The notes under the pieces were generated by a model, which worked only from the letters and a program-made list of their open reading frames with translations, ran no database searches and had not been told where the DNA came from. A program made the position numbers and the translations under genes. From Streptomyces sp. NBC_01669 (lineage in GTDB: Bacteria; Actinomycetota; Actinomycetes; Streptomycetales; Streptomycetaceae): a DNA stretch of 64,000 nt. Position 1 is the stretch's first letter. Each line of letters starts with the position of its first letter. Shown piece after piece: positions 26,719 to 35,395 of the stretch. The stretch covers positions 4,526,001 to 4,590,000 of the forward strand of contig NZ_JAPEQG010000001.1 in the NCBI RefSeq assembly GCF_026339735.1, written 5' to 3'.

Positions 26719-28758
26719 TCACGCCAGCAACCCCAGGTACGGCCCGAACTCCGACGCCAGCGTCAGCCGGCCCAGTTTCTGGTACTCGCGCTGAATCGCG
26801 TGGATCAGCGTCGGCATCGTCACCGGCTCCCCCGTGTCCGCCGCCAGGTACGCAGCCGTCACCGCGATCGAGCGGATGTTGCCACCCGCCAGCTCGAAGT
26901 TCTCGGCGCAGAAAGCCAGGTCCAGGTCCGCTGAGCGCGGGAGTTGGGGGCCCAGGCAGCGTTCCCAGAGGACCAGGCGTTGGTCGGGGTCGGGGACCGG
27001 GAAGTCGATGACCAGGTCCAGGCGACGGGTGAAGGCGTCGTCCAGGTTGGCGCGGAGGTTCGTGGCCAGGATGGCCAGGCCGTCGAAGGACTCCATGCGT
27101 TGGAGGAGATACGCGCTCTCCACGTTCGCGTAGCGGTCGTGGGCGTCCTTCACATCCGAGCGCTTACCGAAGATCGCGTCAGCCTCGTCGAAGAGGAGGA
27201 CCCCGTTCACACCCGCTGCTTCGGAGAAGATCCGTTCCAGGTTCTTCTCCGTCTCGCCCACGTATTTGTCGATCACCGTGGCCAGGTCGACCGTGTAGAG
27301 GTCCAGGCCCAGGTCTGCGGCGATGACCTCCGCGGACATGGTCTTGCCGGTACCCGAGTCGCCTGCGAAGAGCGCCGATACGCCGCGGCCCCTGCCGCCT
27401 CCCGGGCGCATGCCCCACTCCCCCAGGACGCGGTCGCGGTGGCGGGCGCGGGCGGTGAGTTCGCGGAGTTGGGCGTGGGCGTCGGGGGGCAGGACCAGGT
27501 CGTTCCAGGTCACCGTGGGTTCGATGCGGCGGGCCAGGCGGTCCAGGCCTGCCGCGTTCTGGGCGCGGGCGCCTTGACGTACGTGGTCGGGGGTGAGGGT
27601 TCCGCCGTGCAGCCGGGCCGTCTGGGCAGCGCTGTGGGCTGCTCCGGTGACCTGTTCCGGGGTCAGGAGGAACGGGGAGAGCAGACGGTCCGCGTCGATG
27701 GAGGGCGGGATCGCGGCAGCGGCCAGTTGTTTGTACGCGTCGGTCCAGAGGGCGGCGCGGGCCTCCGGTTCTACCCTGAGGGCGTGCAGGAGCAGGGGTG
27801 GGACCGTGGACCAGGACGCGTCCCACGGCGCCCTTCCCACCAGGATCGTCGGGACCGGGGTGGCCGTGAGCAGGCGGAGGAGGGCCGGATGCTCCCGGGA
27901 CACCGCGTCCAACGGGGCGCCGACCAGGCCCGCGTTCGTGAGGCGGGCCTCGCGGACCAGGGACCGTACCGCCTCCGCAGGTGTCGGGTCCTCGGCCAGC
28001 CTTGCCAGGTCCAGGCCCAGGACCTGCCGACCCGCGAGGGTGAGCGCGGAGGCGGCGAGCGCGGTGCCCGCACCGCCCTGGTCCTCGCGGAGGTAGGCGA
28101 GCCGGACGCCGTCGGACAGGACGGAGGCGAGAGGGGATGGGTCGCCGACTCCTGGTACCGCTCGCCAAGGAGCCAGGAGGTCCGCCAGCCGTGGGTCCGG
28201 TGTGTTGTCGCCGAGGAGGTGGGCGGTGACCCGGTCCGGGACGCGGAGAGCGCGGCTCAGGAACGGACGGTCCAGGTCCTCGACCATGAGGAGCCGGCCC
28301 TCGCGGAGAGGGGACCGGGCGGACAGTCGGGACCGCGCTGCCGGGTCGGCGGGGGTCAGACCACAGAGGCCCAGGGCCAGGCCGATGGACGGGCGGCGGC
28401 GGGTGACGTCGTCGTTGAGGTAGCCGTAGAACGCCTCGAAGCGGTCGTCCAGGTCCGGTACGAGGGCGGTCAGCAGGATCTCGATGTCGAGCGCGGTGAG
28501 CTGGAACTCCTTGGTCAGGGACGCCAGTCGGGAATCGGCCGGCGCGGCGTCCCCAGGGGACGGGACGGGAAACGCGCGTGCCGTCTCGTCGTTCAGCAGA
28601 CGGGCGATGTTCTCGTCCGTCAGGTACAGGCCCCGGAACGCGTCGTCCGGGTTCGGGTCGGTGAGCTGCCGTGCCTCCACCGCGGCGCGGATGCGCTGTT
28701 CCACCGCGACCGCCCGGGCGAGGAGATGGCGCAGGTTCGGGTCGCCCGGGGTCGTCAT
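26719..28758 (-). CDS. CIS AAA+ ATPase (Cis15-like)
   Basis: Protein of 679 aa. A long N-terminal helical region (about 1-430) precedes one AAA+ module with Walker A SGTGKTMS (about 466), Walker B VLLFDEADAIFGKR (about 521), sensor residues in AILATNLRANLDDAFTRRLD, and the arginine finger region. eCIS clusters always carry this Cis15/Afp15 ATPase, needed for particle assembly. ATG 28758 sits after GGAGGAAAC and overlaps the DUF4255 stop by 4 bp, so the two are coupled. Confidence 0.92.
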   Translation of the reverse strand: MTTPGDPNLRHLLARAVAVEQRIRAAVEARQLTDPNPDDAFRGLYLTDENIARLLNDETARAFPVPSPGDAAPADSRLASLTKEFQLTALDIEILLTALVPDLDDRFEAFYGYLNDDVTRRRPSIGLALGLCGLTPADPAARSRLSARSPLREGRLLMVEDLDRPFLSRALRVPDRVTAHLLGDNTPDPRLADLLAPWRAVPGVGDPSPLASVLSDGVRLAYLREDQGGAGTALAASALTLAGRQVLGLDLARLAEDPTPAEAVRSLVREARLTNAGLVGAPLDAVSREHPALLRLLTATPVPTILVGRAPWDASWSTVPPLLLHALRVEPEARAALWTDAYKQLAAAAIPPSIDADRLLSPFLLTPEQVTGAAHSAAQTARLHGGTLTPDHVRQGARAQNAAGLDRLARRIEPTVTWNDLVLPPDAHAQLRELTARARHRDRVLGEWGMRPGGGRGRGVSALFAGDSGTGKTMSAEVIAADLGLDLYTVDLATVIDKYVGETEKNLERIFSEAAGVNGVLLFDEADAIFGKRSDVKDAHDRYANVESAYLLQRMESFDGLAILATNLRANLDDAFTRRLDLVIDFPVPDPDQRLVLWERCLGPQLPRSADLDLAFCAENFELAGGNIRSIAVTAAYLAADTGEPVTMPTLIHAIQREYQKLGRLTLASEFGPYLGLLA

Positions 28759-29522
28759 GCGTCTGTTTCCTCCGGTGGGGTGCCATGCGTTTCGGTGATG
28801 CGGAGGGACATCGCGCGTCCGCGGTCCGTCATGCCGTTGCCGGAGGACTGCGGTGCCGGGTCCCGGGCCGGGCGGCCGGGACGGCTTCCGTACACCGGGA
28901 GTCCCTGGCGGCCCGGCTGCGGCTGTGTCTCGCCCTCGGATCGCGCGGGTACATCTCCGAACCGGGTCTGCAGGCCCTCGTCCTCCACCGGCGGGCCCGC
29001 CGGGTAGCTGGGCGAGGCGGTCACCGGGACGCTGATGACCAGATCCAACGACGGTTTCAGCTCGCCGCCGAGCGCGCTCCATACGTCGGCGAAGGAGCGG
29101 TCCTCCGGCGGCGGCAGCGCGATCGACATCGGGACCGACGCCCCGATGTCGGCGAGCGAACCGGTGAGTCGGTCCGGCGGGAGCGCCTCGTAGCGGAGGA
29201 GGCAGGCCAGGAGCGAGGACAGCAGGCGATGTTCGTCCTCCGGGCGCTTCGTCCACGCCGTGATCAAGTACGACAGCTTGAAGAAGCGGGGCGGGCGGCG
29301 GCGCGCGACGATCGTGCCGCGCTCGTCGTACTCGTTGTGCAGACCGCGTTCACGCCGCCGCATGTCCTCGCGGATGTCGTAGAGGTAGAGGTTGACCATG
29401 GGGGCGTTGACCTTCGCCGCCCACTCCCTGGTCGGGGCGTCGAAGACCACCGCGATCTGGCCGCCTTCGAGCACCTCCGCCCTGATCAGGGCGCGGAGTA
29501 CGTCGTCGACCTCGTGGATCAC
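28755..29522 (-). CDS. CIS tail terminator, DUF4255 family (Cis16-like)
   Basis: Protein of 255 aa with the DUF4255 pattern: MIHEVDDVLRALIRAEVLEG, PMVNLYLYDIREDMRRRERG, and PPRFFKLSYLITAWTKRPED. Afp16/Cis16 proteins of this family cap the end of the tube and sheath and control length. The last ~70 residues are a charged, Pro/Gly-rich tail with no predicted fold. It is followed by the AAA ATPase with a 4-bp overlap and preceded at 46 bp by the VWA gene. Confidence 0.9.
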   Translation of the reverse strand: MIHEVDDVLRALIRAEVLEGGQIAVVFDAPTREWAAKVNAPMVNLYLYDIREDMRRRERGLHNEYDERGTIVARRRPPRFFKLSYLITAWTKRPEDEHRLLSSLLACLLRYEALPPDRLTGSLADIGASVPMSIALPPPEDRSFADVWSALGGELKPSLDLVISVPVTASPSYPAGPPVEDEGLQTRFGDVPARSEGETQPQPGRQGLPVYGSRPGRPARDPAPQSSGNGMTDRGRAMSLRITETHGTPPEETDA

Positions 29523-29568
29523 CTGATCACTCCCGTATGAGCGCGAACGTTCCCGTGAGCTCGGATGT

Positions 29569-31668
29569 TCACGCGCGGCCCGCGAAGTCCGGTGGCTGCA
29601 GGTTGCGTTGGACGACGAGAACCGGCTTCTGCAGTCGGTCGATGTCCCTCGTGTCCGCCCGCAGCTTCCGCGGACCGAGCCGGTCCTTGCGCAGAACCGG
29701 GACCTGAACCTCGAAGGTGCCGTCGCGGCCCACAGTCACGCCGCCCTGATCCGCGGTGATCCCGATGTTCCACGTGAAACGTACGGTCTGACCAGGTGGG
29801 TAGTCCTTGCCGCGCGCCAGGACCACCTGGCCCGGCTTGACGACCGCGGGAGTGACCGTGAGCGACGGTTTCAGGACCCGCAGCCGGTCAGTGTTCTTGT
29901 TGTTGGCCGTGCGGCGGTCGGGCAGCGTGCCGCGCACCGTGGCCCGTACGTCACCGGTGATCGCCGCACGGTACGTCGCCGTCTGCGTCACCTCGATACG
30001 CCCGCCGGCCGGAATCGTGCACGGTTTCGCCGCGGTGCACCGGGGCAGCGCGGGCAGGCTGCGGTCCTTCGCGGCGGACGGCTTGGGCCAGCTGGAGCCG
30101 ATGACGACACCCGTCGCCTTGTCGGGGCCCGCATTGGTGACGATGTAGCGGGCGCGGGCCGGACGCCCCGTGTACGTGCGGTCCGGCGTGACGCTGACCT
30201 TCATCGCCACGTCGGCCGAGGGCGGCACCGGCGCCTTGAGCACCACGATCTCCGCCGTGTCCGTACCGGTGTTGCCCGCAGAGTCGGTCGCCGAGCAGGT
30301 CACCGTCGTGCTGCCCAGCGGGAAGAAGGAGCCGGCGGGCGGGGTGCAGGTCACCGGGATCGGGCCGTCGTGGGCGTCCTCGGCGGTCGCGCTGTAGTCC
30401 ACCCGGGCGCCGTTCTTGTCCTTGGTCCGCACGGTCAGATCGTCCACGGTGACAACAGGAGCGTCGATGTCGTTCACGTCGATGCCGATCTGTTCCTGGA
30501 AGTCCGGATCGGCCGCAGCGGCGGGTCCGAGCGTGTCCGCACCGGGGACCTGGGTGCCCAGCAGGAACTGGACGGTGCAGGTCAGCCGGGTTCCCTGGGG
30601 TGCGTCCGCGGAGACGTCGATGTTCTCGGCGAAGTGCGCAGTGTCGCCACTGGTGACCTGCTGGGTGGGCGGGTCGAGGCTGACGGACAGGTGCGGGTCG
30701 CAGTTGTCGAGGCGGTAGCCGACGCTGGTGGGCAGGTTGTGGAAGCCCTCGATGATCGCGTCCGACACCTGCTTCCCATTGATGCCTTCCAGCAGGCGGC
30801 CGTTGGTGGCGTTGACGATGCGCGTCGCCTGACCGGGCGTGGTGGGTGGGTTCTCCACGTAGTCGGGGTTGTCGGGATTGTGGGCGTCACCGTTGCCGTT
30901 CATCCCGTCGCCGATCCTGCTCTCCACGTCCACGCCGATCACCCGGACGTTCTTGTCCTGAAGGGCGAAGATCGTGTCGTCGATGGAGTGGCCGTTGCTG
31001 GGCGAGTGGCTGGAGGCGTCGCTGACCACCACGATGACGGGGCTGGCCCCTTCGCGGAACACGGTCTTCCCACCGGCGCCGTTGGCGATCTGCCACAGTC
31101 CGTTGATCCAGTCCTCGGACGGACCACGGCTCTGGCCGCCCAGGCCGGTGCCGAGCTTGTCGACGCCCTCCTGCACCTTGGTGTCGTCGTCCGTGAGCTC
31201 GGTCAGCACCTGGAATCCGGCGTTCACATCGCCTTCCTGGTCGCCGAAGGTGGCCACGGCGAACCGGGAGTCCGGCTGCTCGGCCCGGATCGCGGCGGTG
31301 ATATCAGGCAGGTTCTCCCGCACACTCTTGATCGGCTCCGCCATGCTTGCCGTTCCGTCCACCAGCAGGATCACGTCCGGCCTCGGCGGGATGACCGGTG
31401 TACGCACCTGCTTGTCCACCCCCGTGGAGCCGCCGGGGTCGACCGCGTCCGTGAACTCGGCGGGCGTCACCCACGGTTCGGGCACCGCTACGGCCGGGGG
31501 GCGCGCACCGACGGCCGATCCGGGGGCCATGCCGGTGGCCACGAGGAGGAGAGCCAGAACCGGGATGCGGAGCGCGGTGACTGCGCGGCGGAAGGCCGGG
31601 GTCCTGGGCCCGTTCGAGCGGCCCCTCCGTGACCACGGCGCCCGCTCACGTCGCTGGAACCAGCGCAC
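29569..31668 (-). CDS. Secreted VWA protein with HYR-like and repeat domains
   Basis: Protein of 699 aa from a GTG start (31666-31668). A basic N-terminus and a hydrophobic segment (about 35-55) look like a signal peptide or anchor. Then a von Willebrand A domain with the metal site in DVILLVDGTASMAEP, a HYR-like Ig domain (DAHDGPIPVTCTPPAGSFFP then STTVTCSATDSAGNTGTDTA), and two further beta-sandwich segments (the first DUF11-like) to the C-terminus. VWA proteins bind ligands or matrix outside the cell. It lies just upstream of the DUF4255 and ATPase genes, so it is likely co-expressed with the CIS; its partner is unknown. Confidence 0.78.
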   Translation of the reverse strand: MRWFQRRERAPWSRRGRSNGPRTPAFRRAVTALRIPVLALLLVATGMAPGSAVGARPPAVAVPEPWVTPAEFTDAVDPGGSTGVDKQVRTPVIPPRPDVILLVDGTASMAEPIKSVRENLPDITAAIRAEQPDSRFAVATFGDQEGDVNAGFQVLTELTDDDTKVQEGVDKLGTGLGGQSRGPSEDWINGLWQIANGAGGKTVFREGASPVIVVVSDASSHSPSNGHSIDDTIFALQDKNVRVIGVDVESRIGDGMNGNGDAHNPDNPDYVENPPTTPGQATRIVNATNGRLLEGINGKQVSDAIIEGFHNLPTSVGYRLDNCDPHLSVSLDPPTQQVTSGDTAHFAENIDVSADAPQGTRLTCTVQFLLGTQVPGADTLGPAAAADPDFQEQIGIDVNDIDAPVVTVDDLTVRTKDKNGARVDYSATAEDAHDGPIPVTCTPPAGSFFPLGSTTVTCSATDSAGNTGTDTAEIVVLKAPVPPSADVAMKVSVTPDRTYTGRPARARYIVTNAGPDKATGVVIGSSWPKPSAAKDRSLPALPRCTAAKPCTIPAGGRIEVTQTATYRAAITGDVRATVRGTLPDRRTANNKNTDRLRVLKPSLTVTPAVVKPGQVVLARGKDYPPGQTVRFTWNIGITADQGGVTVGRDGTFEVQVPVLRKDRLGPRKLRADTRDIDRLQKPVLVVQRNLQPPDFAGRA

Positions 31669-31824
31669 GGAAGTCCTCCCCCGCCCTCGGCCGGCCTACC
31701 GATCCGGCATACCGGCCCCACGGTCCCGTACACGCTGCGGGCGCGCAGCGGTGTACGAGTCACATCCTCGGGAAGCCGCAGCTGCCCCTTCGGGCAACGG
31801 TCACCGGGCGTACGGCGTGTCGGC

Positions 31825-32451
31825 TCAGATCAGCCCCTGCCGCATCGCGTACGCCACCGCGTGCGACCGGTTCCGGAGCTGAAGCCGCGTCATGACCGAA
31901 TGCAGCACGTTCTTGATCGTGCGCTCGGAGTAGGCCAGCTTCGTCGCGATGTCGGCGGTGTCGTATCCCTCCGCCACCAGCCGCAGCACGTCCACCTCGC
32001 GGGCGGCGAGTCCGGTGAAGTGCAGACCCCGCGGTCCCAGTACCTGTCCCTGCAGCCGGCCGACTTCCTGAAGGAGGCGTCCCAGCAGATCGGAGGGGAG
32101 ATGACCTTCGCCGCGCGCCACCGTCCCGATGACGTGCACCAGGTGTTCGGGCGTCGCCTCGGAGCGTCGCACGACCCCGGCCACGCCGCACTCCGCCGCG
32201 CTCACCAGCTTCTGTTCGTCGATGTCGGTCGTGACCAATACGGTGCGGGAGGTGCTGGTGCGCTGGATGTTGCGCAGCATCCGTAGCACCTCCTCGTCCA
32301 CCGCGTCGACGACCACCACGGTGACCTGGGGCGGGAGATCCTCCGCACCCCATTCGGTCATGCTCACTTCGGGGCGGGCACGCAGCTGACTCGCTACGCC
32401 CGCCTGCGAGATCGGGTCCTGGGCACGTAAGGCGACGGTGGTGCGCTCCAT
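31825..32451 (-). CDS. LuxR-family transcriptional regulator linked to the CIS
   Basis: Protein of 208 aa. The N-terminal half resembles a degenerate receiver domain (VTVVVVDAVDEEVLRMLRNI, VLVTTDIDEQKLVSAAECGV) lacking the usual acidic triad, and the C-terminal half is a LuxR HTH (LHFTGLAAREVDVLRLVAEG, DTADIATKLAYSERTIKNVL). Such orphan pseudo-receiver regulators commonly accompany Streptomyces CIS clusters. It is upstream of and co-directional with the VWA-DUF4255-ATPase unit, with a divergent gene 213 bp away; it probably regulates both. Confidence 0.8.
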   Translation of the reverse strand: MERTTVALRAQDPISQAGVASQLRARPEVSMTEWGAEDLPPQVTVVVVDAVDEEVLRMLRNIQRTSTSRTVLVTTDIDEQKLVSAAECGVAGVVRRSEATPEHLVHVIGTVARGEGHLPSDLLGRLLQEVGRLQGQVLGPRGLHFTGLAAREVDVLRLVAEGYDTADIATKLAYSERTIKNVLHSVMTRLQLRNRSHAVAYAMRQGLI

Positions 32452-32663
32452 GGCAAGGCTCCCCCTGGGAAACAGCCGGGTCGCGTCACAGCGGGCGCAA
32501 CCGTCGCGGCTGCAGTCATGTGCCTCATGCGTCTTGAGGCGGTCAGAAGATTCCCGTGTTTACTGACAAGGAAACTAAAACGCCGTTGGGGGCACTGAAT
32601 CTGCCCGAAAGTGTTCCTTCGCGGTCGATGTCGTGAAGCGGCGGCGATCCTACGGTGCGCGGT

Positions 32664-33989
32664 ATGAGTCTCACGGCAAGCCTCGACGCGTCGTCCGTCA
32701 CCGCCGTACCGGGCGAGGGGACGAGCCTTCCCCTGCAGATCCTCAACTCCGGCTCCACCGTGGAGGAGTACCGCTTCGAGGTGGTCGGCGCGTGCGCCGC
32801 CTGGACGACCGTGGAACCTCCGGTGCTGTCCCTCTATCCGGGCAGCTCGGAGGCCGTATCGGTCACGTTCGCCCCACCCCGCGACCCGTCCGTGCCCGCG
32901 GGTGAGACACACTTCGGGGTACGGGTGGTGCCGACGAGCGAGCAGGGCGACGCCGTGGTGCCCGAGGGCCGGGTGACCGTGCTGCCGTTCGCCGAGGTGA
33001 CCGCCGAGCTGGTGCCGCGCAGTTCGCACGGTGCCCGGCGCGGCGCGCACCAGCTCGCCGTGGACAACCGGGGCAACGCACCGATCGCCGTCCGCCTCGA
33101 CGCCCGGTCCGGCACCGAACGTGCTCGGATCTCGTTCACCGAACCTGAGCTGCGGATCGAACCGGGCCACGCCGGGTTCGGCAAGCTGCGGGTCCGGCCT
33201 GCCAAACGGCTGTGGCGCGGTACGGCGGTCACGCACCCGTTCCAGGCAGTCGCCACGCCCGCCGTGCCGGAGGGTGAGGAGCCGCTCGAACCGGTCGTCC
33301 TGGACGGCTCGTACCAGCAGGAAGCGATCCTGCCCCGCTGGCTGCCCCGGGCGCTCATCCTCGCCGCGGTACTGATCATCGCCCTGGTCGGGCTCTGGTA
33401 CGGGCTGCTGCGGCCGGCTGTGAAGTCGGCGGCCCGGGAAGCGATCACGCCGGAGGCGGTGGCGTCGGCCGCCGCCGCGGAGAGCAAGTCGCCGAACGGC
33501 AAGGAGAGCGGCGGTGCCGCTTCGGGCGGCGGGTCCGGGGAGAACGGTTCCGACGCCGGAGCGTCCGGGCAGCCCAGCGCCTCGCCGAGCCCCTCCCCGT
33601 CCGCCGGGGCTGCCGGACCCGCCGAGCCGACGAGTGCCCATGTGCAGGTCAGGGACTCACTGGGCGGCGGCTCGAACACGGGGACCGCGCTCCAGGTGCC
33701 GTCCGGGCACACCTTCCGGCTGACCGACATCGTCGTCCAGAACCCGCAGGGCGACGCGGGGACGATCATCGTCTCCTCGGGTCAGGACTCCCCCATCCTC
33801 CGCCTCGCGCTGGAGAACTTCCGGGACTCCGACTACCACTTCGTCACCCCGATCCTGGTGCCCGCGGGCGGCAAGGTCACCATGACCGTCGACTGCCGCA
33901 AGGTCGGCAAGCCGGTGAACGCCCCTACGCCCTCCCGGTGCGCGGAGTCGCTGCTGCTCGGCGGCACGATGCAGGCCGACGGAAGCTGA
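32664..33989 (+). CDS. CIS-associated membrane protein with NEW3-like domain
   Basis: Protein of 441 aa. An N-terminal pair of beta-sandwich modules (about 1-215: LTASLDASSVTAVPGEGTSL, SGSTVEEYRFEVVG) resembles NEW3/NPCBM-type domains. One membrane helix follows (LPRALILAAVLIIALVGLWY, about residues 231-250), then a low-complexity Gly/Ser/Ala/Pro linker, and a C-terminal beta-rich domain (VQVRDSLGGGSNTGTALQVP). GTG 32655 is an alternative start. It is divergent from the LuxR gene and convergent with the DUF4157 gene. Topology, with one disordered flank and one folded flank, recalls the CisA-like protein, but function is unknown. Confidence 0.65.
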   Translation: MSLTASLDASSVTAVPGEGTSLPLQILNSGSTVEEYRFEVVGACAAWTTVEPPVLSLYPGSSEAVSVTFAPPRDPSVPAGETHFGVRVVPTSEQGDAVVPEGRVTVLPFAEVTAELVPRSSHGARRGAHQLAVDNRGNAPIAVRLDARSGTERARISFTEPELRIEPGHAGFGKLRVRPAKRLWRGTAVTHPFQAVATPAVPEGEEPLEPVVLDGSYQQEAILPRWLPRALILAAVLIIALVGLWYGLLRPAVKSAAREAITPEAVASAAAAESKSPNGKESGGAASGGGSGENGSDAGASGQPSASPSPSPSAGAAGPAEPTSAHVQVRDSLGGGSNTGTALQVPSGHTFRLTDIVVQNPQGDAGTIIVSSGQDSPILRLALENFRDSDYHFVTPILVPAGGKVTMTVDCRKVGKPVNAPTPSRCAESLLLGGTMQADGS

Positions 33990-34035
33990 ACGGCGCCCCG
34001 CCGTACGGGTGGCGGCGGAAACGGCAGCAGCAAAG

Positions 34036-34065
34036 GAAGGGCCCCGCCGGATCGGCGGGGCCCTT
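34036..34065. terminator. Bidirectional hairpin between convergent genes
   Basis: A perfect 13-bp stem, GAAGGGCCCCGCC with its reverse complement, around a 4-nt loop, lies between the stop of the NEW3-like gene (33989) and the stop of the DUF4157 gene (34077). It would act for both convergent transcripts. Confidence 0.75.
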
Positions 34066-34076
34066 CGCGTGCGCGT

Positions 34077-34922
34077 TCACGCCTGCGGCGCCTCTTCCTC
34101 CTCCTCCGCGCCTGCCTCCGCATCACGTTGGACGAAGGAGCCCTGCACGTCCGCCGGCTGCTCGTCCTCGTCCTCCGTCTCCGCACGCTGGACGGCGGGA
34201 GCGGACGTGTGTGTGAGGGCAGGCGCGGCCGCGGGGGCCTGGTCGGCGGCCGGGGAGGGAGCCGACAGCACCCGGTCCGCGTTGGCGACGGCCTCCCGTT
34301 CGAACCGGTCCGAGGGGTCGCTCACCCGGATCCCGCCCGGCGCCTCCGTGCCCTCCACCGGCCCGTTGCGCTGCTGGATCACGTGGGTCAGCTCATGGGC
34401 CAGGGTGGTGCGGCCCTGCGGCGAGGACGGGTCGTACGCGTCCCGCTGGAACACCACGTTGTTGCCGACGGTGTACGCGTGCGCGCCGACGCCCTTCGCC
34501 GACTCGTGCGCCGCGGAATCCGTGTGGATGCGTACGTCGGAGAAGTCCGCGCCCATCCGGCCTTCCATGTCGGAGCGGGTCTCGGTGTCGAGAGGGCTGC
34601 CACCACCCGACGAGACGACGTGGTGGACCGGGGATCGCACATCCTCCTCGGCGTGCTCCTCGGGTCCGCTCCCGGCCCGCTGCACCATCGCCCCCACGGC
34701 GCTGTTCCCCACCGTCCGCTGGAGCACACCCATGCCGGACGCCCCGACCACGTCGGCCCGGCCGGTGGCCCCGGCCCGGTAGAGGTGGGGCGTGCCGGAG
34801 GACGCCTCATGGGCGTCCGCCGTCCTCGAGGGGACGAACACCTCGTCGTACTCATGCCGCCCGTGGTCGTCATCGCGATCGTGGTCGTGTTCCCACTCGT
34901 ACTGCTGCTCGTGTGCGTTCAT
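34077..34922 (-). CDS. DUF4157 eCIS core-domain protein with HExxH motif
   Basis: Protein of 281 aa. A His/Asp/Glu-rich N-terminus (about 1-25) leads to LQRTVGNSAVGAMVQR (67-82), the same signature as in the toxin. The DUF4157 core follows (MEGRMGADFSDVRIHTDSAA, YTVGNNVVFQRDAYDPSSPQ) with the metalloprotease-like HELTH at 176-180 in TTLAHELTHVIQQR. The tail carries two more QR motifs (AVQRAETE, FVQRDAEA) and a Glu-rich end. DUF4157 domains are the most frequent companions of eCIS effectors, often taken to mark cargo. No toxin domain is visible here; it may process or carry cargo. It is convergent with the NEW3-like gene. Confidence 0.88.
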   Translation of the reverse strand: MNAHEQQYEWEHDHDRDDDHGRHEYDEVFVPSRTADAHEASSGTPHLYRAGATGRADVVGASGMGVLQRTVGNSAVGAMVQRAGSGPEEHAEEDVRSPVHHVVSSGGGSPLDTETRSDMEGRMGADFSDVRIHTDSAAHESAKGVGAHAYTVGNNVVFQRDAYDPSSPQGRTTLAHELTHVIQQRNGPVEGTEAPGGIRVSDPSDRFEREAVANADRVLSAPSPAADQAPAAAPALTHTSAPAVQRAETEDEDEQPADVQGSFVQRDAEAGAEEEEEAPQA

Positions 34923-35170
34923 CCGTCAACTCCCCTGACCGCACCGGTCGAAGACGTCGCTGCTACTGGCCTCGGACCTCCACCTTCACCGCACCGTCCC
35001 CGCCCCGTCCAGCCCGCACCCCGCCTGCGAAGGGCAACCGGCGCTGCCTCTTCGGGCACCCTCCCGGTACGTACGGCCCTCCACCTTCTGCGAGGCGCGC
35101 CGCGGCAGCCGATGTCACACTCCGACCGCCTGCACAGCTCCAGGAGTGCATGAACGAAAGGAGACACCTG

Positions 35171-35368
35171 ATGTCCGAGCCATCGCGCGCCACGGCCCGC
35201 GAGGGTCTCGCGGTCAAGTACCGGCAGGTCAAAGGTGATCCCGCGGCGGTCCTGTTCAGCGACGACGCCCCGTTCGCCGTGATGGTCCTCGACCTGACAC
35301 CGGATGGCGAGCAGGTACGCGACATCTACAACGTCACCAACCCCGACAAGCTGCCTCACCTCGACTGA
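35171..35368 (+). CDS. Orphan C-terminal fragment of an ECF sigma factor
   Basis: Product of 65 aa whose last half, MVLDLTPDGEQVRDIYNVTN then PDKLPHLD, matches the C-terminal SnoaL-like end of SigJ-type ECF sigma factors (which usually close IYxVxNPDKLxHL). The sigma2 and sigma4 domains are missing. AAGGAGA is well placed before ATG 35171, so the fragment could be translated. I read it as a remnant of a truncated sigma gene that may still be expressed; a small stand-alone SnoaL-like protein is the alternative. Confidence 0.6.
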   Translation: MSEPSRATAREGLAVKYRQVKGDPAAVLFSDDAPFAVMVLDLTPDGEQVRDIYNVTNPDKLPHLD

Positions 35369-35395
35369 GGCACCCGCAGGAAAGGGTCGCCACTC

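Noticed and set aside
29608..31632. A 674-aa plus-strand frame opposite the VWA gene
   Set aside because: Shadow frame; the VWA and HYR-like motifs on the minus strand are decisive.
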